DNA from: Candidatus Woesearchaeota archaeon
Lineage (GTDB): Archaea > Nanobdellota > Nanobdellia > Woesearchaeales > GW2011-AR9
Direction of reading: 5' to 3'
DNA: 6,424 bases
NCBI GenBank assembly: GCA_016203215.1
Contig: JACQNF010000054.1
Span: forward strand, 1 to 6,424
The notes under the pieces were generated by a model. That model was not told the DNA's origin. It made no database searches and saw nothing but the letters and a program-made list of their open reading frames with translations. The translations under genes and the position numbers were made by a program. Of the stretch, positions 1 through 4,539 are shown one piece after another; position 1 is the first letter of the stretch, and the number at the start of each line of letters is the position of its first letter.

Positions 1-12
1 CCATGAAACTTT

Positions 13-22
13 AAAAAAAAAA
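13..22 (-). terminator. Oligo-T transcription terminator of the small bicistron
   Basis: Ten consecutive A on the plus strand read as T10 on the minus strand, about 42 bases after the stop codon of the 51-residue ORF. Archaeal RNA polymerase commonly terminates at oligo-T tracts without a stem-loop, so this fits the end of the minus-strand small-gene transcript. There is no GC-rich stem before it. The rest of 1-63 is AT-rich and shows no gene. Confidence 0.5.
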
Positions 23-63
23 TTTATTTAAATAATTATCCATTTGAATCGCCCAACCGAGAT

Positions 64-219
64 CTAGGCAATCGCTGAATCAAATTCGTCAAGATATGTC
101 TGCTTTGTACTCAGGAAATACGCTCTAATCTCAGGAGTCGTTTCCATTGCTCGCTTCTGTTCCTTATAAGGAACATCGTATTTCTGAATCAATTGGTTTA
201 TTCTATCTCTAATGTTCAT
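64..219 (-). CDS. Small hypothetical protein, 51 aa, second gene of a coupled bicistron
   Basis: The product is 51 residues, starting MNIRDRINQL and ending DEFDSAIA. I do not recognise a family. It is charged, mostly predicted-helical in character, and has no signal peptide, membrane segment or cysteine. The start is well supported: a strong SD, GGGAGGTGG (225-233), lies 5 bases before the ATG at 219, and an in-frame TGA lies upstream at 246-248 by frame. The ATG overlaps the stop of the 42-residue ORF as ATGA, which implies translational coupling. Two tiny cotranscribed ORFs with a 4-base overlap are also the usual layout of toxin-antitoxin pairs, but nothing in either sequence identifies a toxin. 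Function unknown. Confidence 0.7.
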   Translation of the reverse strand: MNIRDRINQLIQKYDVPYKEQKRAMETTPEIRAYFLSTKQTYLDEFDSAIA

Positions 220-344
220 TGTAGCCACCTCCCGCTGAATTGCAAATCAAAAGAATCTTCCCGCTCAAAAAGTGTGCGCCGTGTCAAGTCACGGACTTGT
301 TGCTCAAATAATCTCCGTATTGTCTTCGTGGTTAAGTCAACCAT
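216..344 (-). CDS. Small hypothetical protein, 42 aa, first gene of a coupled bicistron
   Basis: The product is 42 residues, beginning MVDLTTKTIRRLFEQQ and ending FSGRWLQ. It is rich in Arg, Gln and Glu and carries a likely amphipathic helix over about residues 5-27. I recognise no family. The start at 344 is supported by an SD, GAGGTGA, 8 bases upstream. The frame closes upstream at a TGA, and an in-frame GTG between them lacks an SD. Its stop shares bases with the ATG of the 51-residue ORF (ATGA), so the two are probably translated in fixed proportion. The high Arg content could suit nucleic-acid or protein binding, but that is only a guess. Confidence 0.65.
   Translation of the reverse strand: MVDLTTKTIRRLFEQQVRDLTRRTLFEREDSFDLQFSGRWLQ
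225..233 (-). promoter_or_regulatory. Strong SD that fixes the start of the 51-aa ORF
   Basis: GGGAGGTGG on the minus strand lies 5 bases before the ATG at 219, inside the last codons of the 42-aa ORF. It matches the complement of the archaeal and bacterial 16S 3' end. Its strength contrasts with the SD-less larger genes around it. Confidence 0.75.
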
Positions 345-380
345 GTGGGTTTCACCTCGTTTTTTTGGTTGGCGCACACT
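271..380. repeat. Long-range inverted repeat spanning the 42-aa ORF start
   Basis: AGTGTGCGCC (271-280) and GGCGCACACT (371-380) are exact reverse complements. The pairing extends to about 13 bp if one G-U pair is allowed. In the minus-strand transcript the arms would enclose the SD and start codon of the 42-aa ORF in a loop of about 90 bases. The pairing could modulate initiation, or it could be chance. Confidence 0.45.
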
Positions 381-390
381 CTTGCCTCAT
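352..390 (-). CDS. Possible 12-codon leader ORF before the small bicistron
   Basis: The ATG at 390 opens a 12-codon frame, MRQECAPTKKTR, whose TGA overlaps the SD (GAGGTGA) of the 42-aa ORF and lies 7 bases before its start codon. The predicted transcription start from the TATA box at 422-430 falls near 400, so this would be the first ATG on the transcript, about 10 bases in. It has no SD of its own. It may be a coupling leader peptide or a chance frame; no codon bias can be judged at this length. Confidence 0.25.
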   Translation of the reverse strand: MRQECAPTKKTR

Positions 391-421
391 TATGCGCAAC
401 AGAATACTACTATCAGAGGTT

Positions 422-430
422 CTTTTTATA
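422..430 (-). promoter_or_regulatory. TATA box of the small bicistron
   Basis: TATAAAAAG on the minus strand, preceded by GGG, is an archaeal-type TATA box. A start about 26 bases from its centre would fall near 400, giving a leader of roughly 55 bases to the 42-aa ORF. It lies 45-53 bases past the purN stop, so the small genes can be transcribed independently of purN. Confidence 0.55.
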
Positions 431-443
431 CCCTACCCGCACT

Positions 444-459
444 TGACCAGTGACCAGTG
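444..459. repeat. Tandem 7-bp repeat upstream of the small-operon TATA box
   Basis: TGACCAG occurs twice head to tail (444-450, 451-457), followed by a partial third copy. On the minus strand it lies just upstream of the TATA box at 422-430, where archaeal activators usually bind. It sits between the purN stop and that promoter. A regulatory role is inferred from position only. Confidence 0.4.
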
Positions 460-474
460 GGCTCGGTGTAAAGA

Positions 475-1089
475 TCAGATCGGAGAAAGAGCAGATCCAT
501 TGTCTAAGTCAATTATCCCCCTCTGGATATCTCGCAAGGTTTGGCTATAGAGCACATGCTCGACCCGTAAAACTCGTTCTGCCAACGTTTCAGCAGAATC
601 CCGTTCATACCTTGGCACTTTGTATTGAGCAAGAATCCGACCGCAGTCGTATTCTTCCGTAACAAGATGGACCGTCGCGCCGCTCTCATGATCTGAAGAA
701 TGGATAACTGCCTCATGAATGTGCATCCCGTACATCCCTTCCCCGCTATATTTTGGCAGTAATGAAGGATGGATATTCAGGATTCGCTGAGGGAAGTTCT
801 CGATAATCTCGGGGCCTACTTTTTTCAGATACCCCGCTAATACAACAAGATTGACGTCGTATGTTTTCAATGCCTCAAGAATGACACCATCACGATCCAG
901 GGATGTTTTCGAGGATGCGCAGACCACCGGAAGATTTCGTTCTCTTCCCACGCGAAGAACGGGCGCCAGAGGGTTATTACTGATAATCACTTTGGCATCG
1001 GCATCAAGCCACCCTCGCTGAATCTCATCAAGTATCGCACAGACATTACTCCCTCGAGACGAGGCGATAAATCCTAAGTGAAGATCCAT
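475..1089 (-). CDS. purN: Phosphoribosylglycinamide formyltransferase (PurN-type)
   Basis: This 204-residue protein is close to the length of E. coli PurN (212). The family transfers a formyl group from 10-formyltetrahydrofolate to glycinamide ribonucleotide in purine biosynthesis, in the cytoplasm. Visible signatures are the N-terminal phosphate-binding loop SSRGSN (about residues 10-15), the NIHPSLLPKYSG active-site segment carrying the catalytic Asn and His, and VTEEYDCG, whose Asp matches the catalytic Asp of VTDELDGG in E. coli. The frame can be extended to a TTG at 1104. I chose the ATG at 1089 because a TATA-like box at 1112-1119 places the transcription start at this ATG, and the protein then begins MDLHLGFIASS as expected for the fold. 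No other purine gene lies nearby, so a formyltransferase with another acceptor cannot be excluded. Confidence 0.9.
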   Translation of the reverse strand: MDLHLGFIASSRGSNVCAILDEIQRGWLDADAKVIISNNPLAPVLRVGRERNLPVVCASSKTSLDRDGVILEALKTYDVNLVVLAGYLKKVGPEIIENFPQRILNIHPSLLPKYSGEGMYGMHIHEAVIHSSDHESGATVHLVTEEYDCGRILAQYKVPRYERDSAETLAERVLRVEHVLYSQTLRDIQRGIIDLDNGSALSPI

Positions 1090-1111
1090 ACGTGAAGAAA
1101 TCAATTCTAGT

Positions 1112-1119
1112 TAATAAAA
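1112..1119 (-). promoter_or_regulatory. TATA-like box of purN (leaderless)
   Basis: TTTTATTA on the minus strand ends 22 bases before the purN ATG at 1089, so transcription would begin at or next to the start codon. There is no SD before that ATG, which agrees with leaderless translation. Confidence 0.5.
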
Positions 1120-1248
1120 CGGTGTGGTGGTCATATTCAGCTCACCGTTACGGCAGGCAAGGCCAAAAACAGTAATATTCTCCGCGAGACAGACGGCCCG
1201 CCCGCTGGATCGTCGTGGCGAACTAAATACCTCCGTGTGACAAGAATA
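1120..1248. other. GC-rich divergent spacer without an assigned gene
   Basis: This stretch separates the purN and ClpX-like promoters. By hand count 1121-1240 is about 56% GC, richer than the flanking genes, which is unusual for an archaeal intergenic region. A minus-strand frame stays open across it, ending at a TAA at 1111-1113 and continuing into the ATPase gene. I see no RBS or family signature for it. Short inverted repeats occur (for example CCG-TTA-CGG), but I could not fold a convincing RNA. Confidence 0.3.
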
Positions 1249-1256
1249 TTTATAAT
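1247..1256 (+). promoter_or_regulatory. TATA box of the ClpX-like gene (leaderless)
   Basis: TATTTATAAT is centred about 27 bases before the ATG at 1279, with no SD between. That spacing places the transcription start at the ATG. This decides against the in-frame GTG at 1237, which would lie upstream of the promoter. Confidence 0.6.
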
Positions 1257-1278
1257 CAAGATTATTCTCGAAAAAGAA

Positions 1279-2958
1279 ATGACCATATTCACTTCTCGCC
1301 ATAGTGAATACAGCTCCGCGCTGGAGAAAGCCTTGCAGGGCATCCCTTTGAGCGGGGAAATGAGAATAACACTCGAGAAACAGGGGGAGAATAGATTTAT
1401 CGAAACGCCATTTTATATCATCCCTGTTGAGATTTATGATCATCATTTATATGGACATTTTGTAGTAGGGGGGGATCTCGTGGAAGCACCCATCGGATTT
1501 CTGCGGAAAAGAGAATCATTGCGTGGAGAATATCTCGAGATGGATACGAAAGGAAACTTCGTACTAATGACCGAGCAAAATAAAAATACGCTGTACCTCC
1601 CCTTAAAAGCAACGGATCTTGAACTAAAAGATGGAGCGTCCACGATTTCCCCATTTGGTGTTGAGGGAGCACAAGGAGTTTACCCCCTCGTGATCACTTC
1701 CGAAACTGAATATGGTATAAAAACGATACAACTTTTAAGAGATAGATTGGGGAATATACTCCAGCACAATGGCCGCCCGGACAAGTCCCTCGAGAACCAG
1801 ATCCAAAATTTCTTAAAAGGATTACAAAGCAGAAGAAAATACCTTCCTGCACGAAGAACGCCGGAAGAGAGAAAAAATCATCCGGGAACAGTGTCAAGAC
1901 AAGAATTACCAGAGATTAAAGATGAAGAAGAGATCGATTGGGAAGAGCCGAAGTCGATCGTTGCGTACCTTGATCAATACGTTGTCGGCCAGGAGAATGC
2001 CAAGAAAATTCTCGCAGTCGCTTTTTCAAATTACATGACAAAAGTAAGGACGCAAGATGAAGATCTACAGAAAGGAAACGTGCTCCTCATAGGCCCGTCG
2101 GGGGTAGGTAAAACGTACATGGTTTCACTGCTTGCAAAGAAAGCATCACTTCCAATGGTTGAGAGTAAATTGACGGGAAAGGTATCCTCCGGATATAAGA
2201 ACGAGAATCTGTCTACCGTGTTAGAACAAATGCAGGCAATGACAAAAGAAGACGCCCCTTATGGGGTCATCTTTTTGGATGAGATTGATAAGATCGCGTA
2301 CGATGGAAGTAACAGCTTCTTTGGACAACGGTTACAGGACGAATTGATCGGCTGGTTAGAGGAAGCAACGTATACTCCCGATACGAGACAAGGCGAGAAC
2401 AAAAAAGGGAGCATCAATACCAAAAATATCCTCTTCATCACTGCTGGCGCTTTTCAAAGCATTGAGAGCGGCACGTCTTTGGAAGCAATCATTGAGAGAA
2501 GACTGGGAAAGAATCAGAAGAGAGTTGGTTTTACGATGCAGGAAGCATCGGGGGAAAATGGTGGCGAAAAAAATAGTATTTCACGAGTTCGCCCAGAAGA
2601 TCTGATTACGTATGGCCTAAAACCAGAACTGATTGGACGACTTTCCTCTGTAGGAGTGCTCCATCCTCTTACGACGGATGACAAAATCAGAATCCTAACC
2701 TCTACGAAGAAGTCAGCGATCACGAAGTACGCCAAATTGTTATCGCACAAAGGTTATCATCTGGAGATCAACCCTGCAGTTCTTCGGACCATCGCAGACC
2801 GCTGTCCTGAAGAAACGGGTGCGCGCGCCCTAAACGCCGTATGTAATGATTTATTTACAGAGATCCTCTTCGACCCGCAGCGATTCGCCGACGAGCAAGG
2901 AGTCATCACGATTTCCCCCGAGATGGCCAAGGGCCTGACCAATCTCTATGTGTCATGA
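1279..2958 (+). CDS. ClpX-type AAA+ ATPase with an unusual N-terminal domain
   Basis: The product is 559 residues; bacterial ClpX is about 420. Residues about 224-559 follow ClpX: PKSIVAYLDQYVVGQENAKK (224 on), Walker A GPSGVGKT (272-279), pore-loop region with Tyr306, Walker B IFLDEID (331-337), NILFITAGAF (383-392), arginine finger in PELIGRL (Arg454) and sensor 2 TGARAL (Arg516). Such proteins unfold substrates with ATP, often feeding a peptidase. There is no ClpX zinc-finger domain. Residues 1-220 are instead a beta-rich, then charged, region I do not recognise. The pore loop is GYKN where ClpX has GYVG, and the RKH loop is not conserved. A VGF tripeptide (416-418) sits where ClpX has its peptidase-docking IGF loop. 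There is no large inserted I-domain as in HslU. The start is taken from the TATA spacing; a GTG at 1237 would add 14 residues. No clpP gene is in the window. Confidence 0.85.
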   Translation: MTIFTSRHSEYSSALEKALQGIPLSGEMRITLEKQGENRFIETPFYIIPVEIYDHHLYGHFVVGGDLVEAPIGFLRKRESLRGEYLEMDTKGNFVLMTEQNKNTLYLPLKATDLELKDGASTISPFGVEGAQGVYPLVITSETEYGIKTIQLLRDRLGNILQHNGRPDKSLENQIQNFLKGLQSRRKYLPARRTPEERKNHPGTVSRQELPEIKDEEEIDWEEPKSIVAYLDQYVVGQENAKKILAVAFSNYMTKVRTQDEDLQKGNVLLIGPSGVGKTYMVSLLAKKASLPMVESKLTGKVSSGYKNENLSTVLEQMQAMTKEDAPYGVIFLDEIDKIAYDGSNSFFGQRLQDELIGWLEEATYTPDTRQGENKKGSINTKNILFITAGAFQSIESGTSLEAIIERRLGKNQKRVGFTMQEASGENGGEKNSISRVRPEDLITYGLKPELIGRLSSVGVLHPLTTDDKIRILTSTKKSAITKYAKLLSHKGYHLEINPAVLRTIADRCPEETGARALNAVCNDLFTEILFDPQRFADEQGVITISPEMAKGLTNLYVS

Positions 2959-3038
2959 AAGTGCGGGAAATCGTCTCACCTCGGCTTAAAAGCCGAGGCT
3001 TGGAAAGAGACGATTTCTCAACCCCGCACTTTGTGACA
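2951..3038 (+). repeat. Long three-stem hairpin over the ATPase stop codon
   Basis: Three nested perfect stems are seen. AAAGTGCGGG (2958-2967) pairs with CCCGCACTTT (3023-3032). AAATCGTCTC (2968-2977) pairs with GAGACGATTT (3007-3016). CCTCGGCTT (2979-2987) pairs with AAGCCGAGG (2990-2998) around an AA loop. TGTCA/TGACA extends the base. Unpaired bases fall mainly on the 3' side (3017-3022 and 2999-3006). The stop codon TGA (2956-2958) lies in the base of the structure. It could act as a terminator, an mRNA 3'-end stabiliser, a small structured RNA or a palindromic mobile repeat. No T-run follows it. Confidence 0.85.
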
Positions 3039-3102
3039 TAAATGTGCTAGAAAGCCATTCATCCTCGCACTAAAGTACGAGGCTTTCTGGCACATTTAAT
3101 GT
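3036..3102 (+). repeat. Second long hairpin, related to the first at its tip
   Basis: AAATGTGCTAGAAAG (3040-3054) pairs with CTTTCTGGCACATTT (3083-3097) over 15 bp with one G-U. Inside, CCTCG (3063-3067) pairs with CGAGG (3078-3082), then ACT (3069-3071) with AGT (3074-3076) around an AA loop, with one C-A mismatch. The 8 unpaired bases between stems (3055-3062) are on the 5' side, the opposite of the first hairpin. ACAT/ATGT adds a short base. The 20-base tip has the same length and ends as the tip of the first hairpin. Confidence 0.8.
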
Positions 3103-3127
3103 AAAAATTCCTCAGAATTAAGTCTGG

Positions 3128-3141
3128 TTCAAAATTTTGAA
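3128..3141. promoter_or_regulatory. 14-bp perfect palindrome before the 91-aa ORF
   Basis: TTCAAAATTTTGAA is a perfect palindrome 15 bases before the ATG at 3156 and runs into an A10 tract (3140-3149). It covers the place where a leaderless TATA element would lie, so it may be the TATA box, an operator for a dimeric regulator, or both. On the minus strand the A10 tract reads T10 and could stop antisense transcription. Confidence 0.4.
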
Positions 3142-3155
3142 AAAAAAAATCCAAT

Positions 3156-3431
3156 ATGCTTGTCCACTTCCGTGTGCACGTCTATGACAAAGAGGATATT
3201 CCTGAAGTCCGCCGCTATCTTGAAGTCTATGCGAATGATATTGCCACAGAAAAAGGAAAAGACACCATGTTCACGGCGTACTGTTCTTCCCTTACTTATC
3301 AGCAATTGTTCAATGTTCAACTGACACGGACGGAGAATGGCTGGCAACAGCAGAGTGAATGTTGTGTTCCCATGACGTTAGAGGATGTTGTTTCCAAAGC
3401 AGAAATAGATGTGGAATATCGAGACGAATGA
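3156..3431 (+). CDS. Hypothetical protein, 91 aa
   Basis: The 91-residue product begins MLVHFRVHVYDKEDIPEVRR and ends EIDVEYRDE. It is acidic and soluble, with no signal peptide or membrane segment. Alternating hydrophobic residues at 2-9 suggest a beta strand, followed by a helix over about 12-32 and further strands. Three cysteines are present (one near residue 43, a pair near 69-70), but they form no recognisable metal motif. I recognise no family. The start is the first ATG after an in-frame TGA in the A-rich leader; there is no SD. The stop is 5 bases from the end of the convergent glycosyltransferase gene. It follows the ClpX-like gene on the same strand, but the large hairpins between them suggest separate transcripts. 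Confidence 0.6.
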   Translation: MLVHFRVHVYDKEDIPEVRRYLEVYANDIATEKGKDTMFTAYCSSLTYQQLFNVQLTRTENGWQQQSECCVPMTLEDVVSKAEIDVEYRDE

Positions 3432-3436
3432 AAAAC

Positions 3437-4432
3437 TCACAATCTCAACGCTTGTTCTCTTTTCTGAAAGATCAATGTTTTTCGGGGTGAATTTAACTGC
3501 AACGCTTTCGTGTACATCGCCAATGCATGGGGCTTGTCCTTCTCTGCCGTAAACAGATCGCCCAACTCCACAAAAACTCGCTCATCAGTATAGATCTTAA
3601 GTAAGGGCAGAAGCACCGCAATCGCTTCTCTTCGTCTTCCGAGATCACGCAGGCGAAAACTCAGATTTAAGCAGAATTCTATCCGCTGCGGTTCCCGCTC
3701 CACTGCCTTCTGAGCATATGTCAACGCCATCTCATCGTCTCGTGTATGGGCATGGTGATACAGAGAAACATCGTAATAGTGTTTTCCATACTCAGGATAT
3801 TTTTCAATATTTTTGAGGGAAAGCTGCGCGTAATACCCTTGTTTTTCAGTGACTCTTCCTTTTCCTTTCAATTCATGAAGATGGAGAAATGGGGCAGCTA
3901 ACCAGCCGATGCTGAGATTATGCTTCCGCAATGAGTACTCAACGGTCTCATGGACGAAGAAATCATAGGTGACCTCTTTTTGATTACGAAAGAGACGAAT
4001 GATATCCCCGGCAATGTAACCGGCAAAATTTTTCTCTTTAAGAGTGATTGGACTTGGCACAAAGAGGGGGTCATGGGTATAGATATTCGTGAAGGTTACT
4101 TGGGGTAAATAATACGCAGCGTGAGACCCGTTGCTGATCGCATTTCGGATTAATGACTTACTCTCCGGAGGGAGGATTTCATCGGCGTCAAGGACAAGGA
4201 TCCATTCCCCTGTAGCGTGTTTCAACGCCTCATTCCGCGGCGCAGAGAAATCATCATGCCAGACATAGTCGTAGATCTTCTGGGTGTATTTTCGAGCAAT
4301 TTCCTTAGTCTTATCCGTGCTTCCCGTGTCAATAATAATGATCTCATCGACGAAATCCAGGATAGATGCGAGACACTCTTCAAGGTATTGATCCTCATTC
4401 CTTGTGATCATGCACAGCGAAATCGATGTCAT
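3437..4432 (-). CDS. Family 2 glycosyltransferase with C-terminal TPR-like region
   Basis: The product is 331 residues. Residues 1-200 are a GT-A glycosyltransferase of the SunS-like GT2 group. ISLCMITRNE (4-13) and IIIIDTGSTD (31-40) bind the nucleotide sugar, DDFSAPRNEAL (60-70) and WILVLDADE (77-85) follow, and the DxD metal motif is Asp82-Ala-Asp84. FVHET at 159-163 is a conserved acceptor-side segment in this group. Residues about 216-325 are helical and resemble TPR repeats, which often bind protein partners or acceptors. There is no membrane segment, so it is probably cytoplasmic. It would transfer a sugar to a protein or glycan; donor and acceptor cannot be read from sequence. The start at 4432 is supported by a TATA box about 26 bases upstream and no SD. 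No other glycan gene is adjacent. Confidence 0.88.
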   Translation of the reverse strand: MTSISLCMITRNEDQYLEECLASILDFVDEIIIIDTGSTDKTKEIARKYTQKIYDYVWHDDFSAPRNEALKHATGEWILVLDADEILPPESKSLIRNAISNGSHAAYYLPQVTFTNIYTHDPLFVPSPITLKEKNFAGYIAGDIIRLFRNQKEVTYDFFVHETVEYSLRKHNLSIGWLAAPFLHLHELKGKGRVTEKQGYYAQLSLKNIEKYPEYGKHYYDVSLYHHAHTRDDEMALTYAQKAVEREPQRIEFCLNLSFRLRDLGRRREAIAVLLPLLKIYTDERVFVELGDLFTAEKDKPHALAMYTKALQLNSPRKTLIFQKREQALRL

Positions 4433-4452
4433 CAGGAAGAAAAATGAGAGGA

Positions 4453-4462
4453 TAATATATAA
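4453..4462 (-). promoter_or_regulatory. TATA box of the glycosyltransferase gene (leaderless)
   Basis: The minus strand reads ATTATATATT here, centred about 26 bases before the ATG at 4432, with no SD between. The element is nearly symmetric, so it could in principle also fire on the plus strand. Confidence 0.55.
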
Positions 4463-4502
4463 TGGTTACGGACGAGTTATCGTTTTCTTTGTCAAAAGAG
4501 GT

Positions 4503-4510
4503 TTTATAAA
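4503..4510 (+). promoter_or_regulatory. TATA box of the lipoprotein gene
   Basis: TTTATAAA is a strong archaeal TATA box centred about 33 bases before the ATG at 4540, preceded by purine-rich AAAAGAGG like a BRE. The expected start near 4533 would leave a leader of only a few bases and cut into the SD at 4530-4534, so the real start may be slightly earlier. Confidence 0.55.
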
Positions 4511-4529
4511 TTCCTGAACGACTCTAAAA

Positions 4530-4534
4530 GAGGT
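4530..4534 (+). promoter_or_regulatory. Ribosome-binding site of the lipoprotein gene
   Basis: GAGGT lies 5 bases before the ATG at 4540 and supports that start. This is the only large gene in the window with a clear SD. Confidence 0.55.
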
Positions 4535-4539
4535 AAAAC

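Larger units (their letters stand above)
4494..4534 (+). repeat. 9-bp direct repeat flanking the lipoprotein promoter
   Basis: AAAAGAGGT occurs at 4494-4502 and again at 4526-4534, a 32-base period or about three helical turns. The first copy abuts the TATA box at the position of a BRE. The second contains the GAGGT ribosome-binding site. It may be a paired regulator site or coincidence of purine-rich elements. Confidence 0.4.

Noticed and set aside
193..662. Several overlapping plus-strand frames of 70-92 codons
   Set aside because: They are antisense to the small bicistron and purN, lack SDs or TATA elements, and read as low-complexity shadow peptides.
1090..1104. TTG start for PurN adding 5 residues
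   Set aside because: The ATG at 1089 fits the promoter spacing and the usual family N-terminus, and TTG is a weak start.
1237..1278. GTG start for the ClpX-like protein adding 14 residues
   Set aside because: The TATA box at 1247-1256 lies inside this extension, so the transcript would begin after the GTG.
1111..1446. A 111-codon minus-strand frame across the purN/ATPase spacer
   Set aside because: Most of it is antisense to the ClpX-like gene, no SD precedes its ATG, and no family signature is visible. Only its GC-rich spacer part is kept as an observation.
2955..3041. A 28-codon plus-strand frame overlapping the ATPase stop as ATGA and ending just after the first hairpin
   Set aside because: Its sequence is dictated almost entirely by the hairpin symmetry, it has no separate SD, and the peptide resembles nothing known.
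2958..3097. CRISPR array or tRNA in the hairpin region
   Set aside because: There are only two related tips with no regular spacers, and no cloverleaf or T-loop signature is present.
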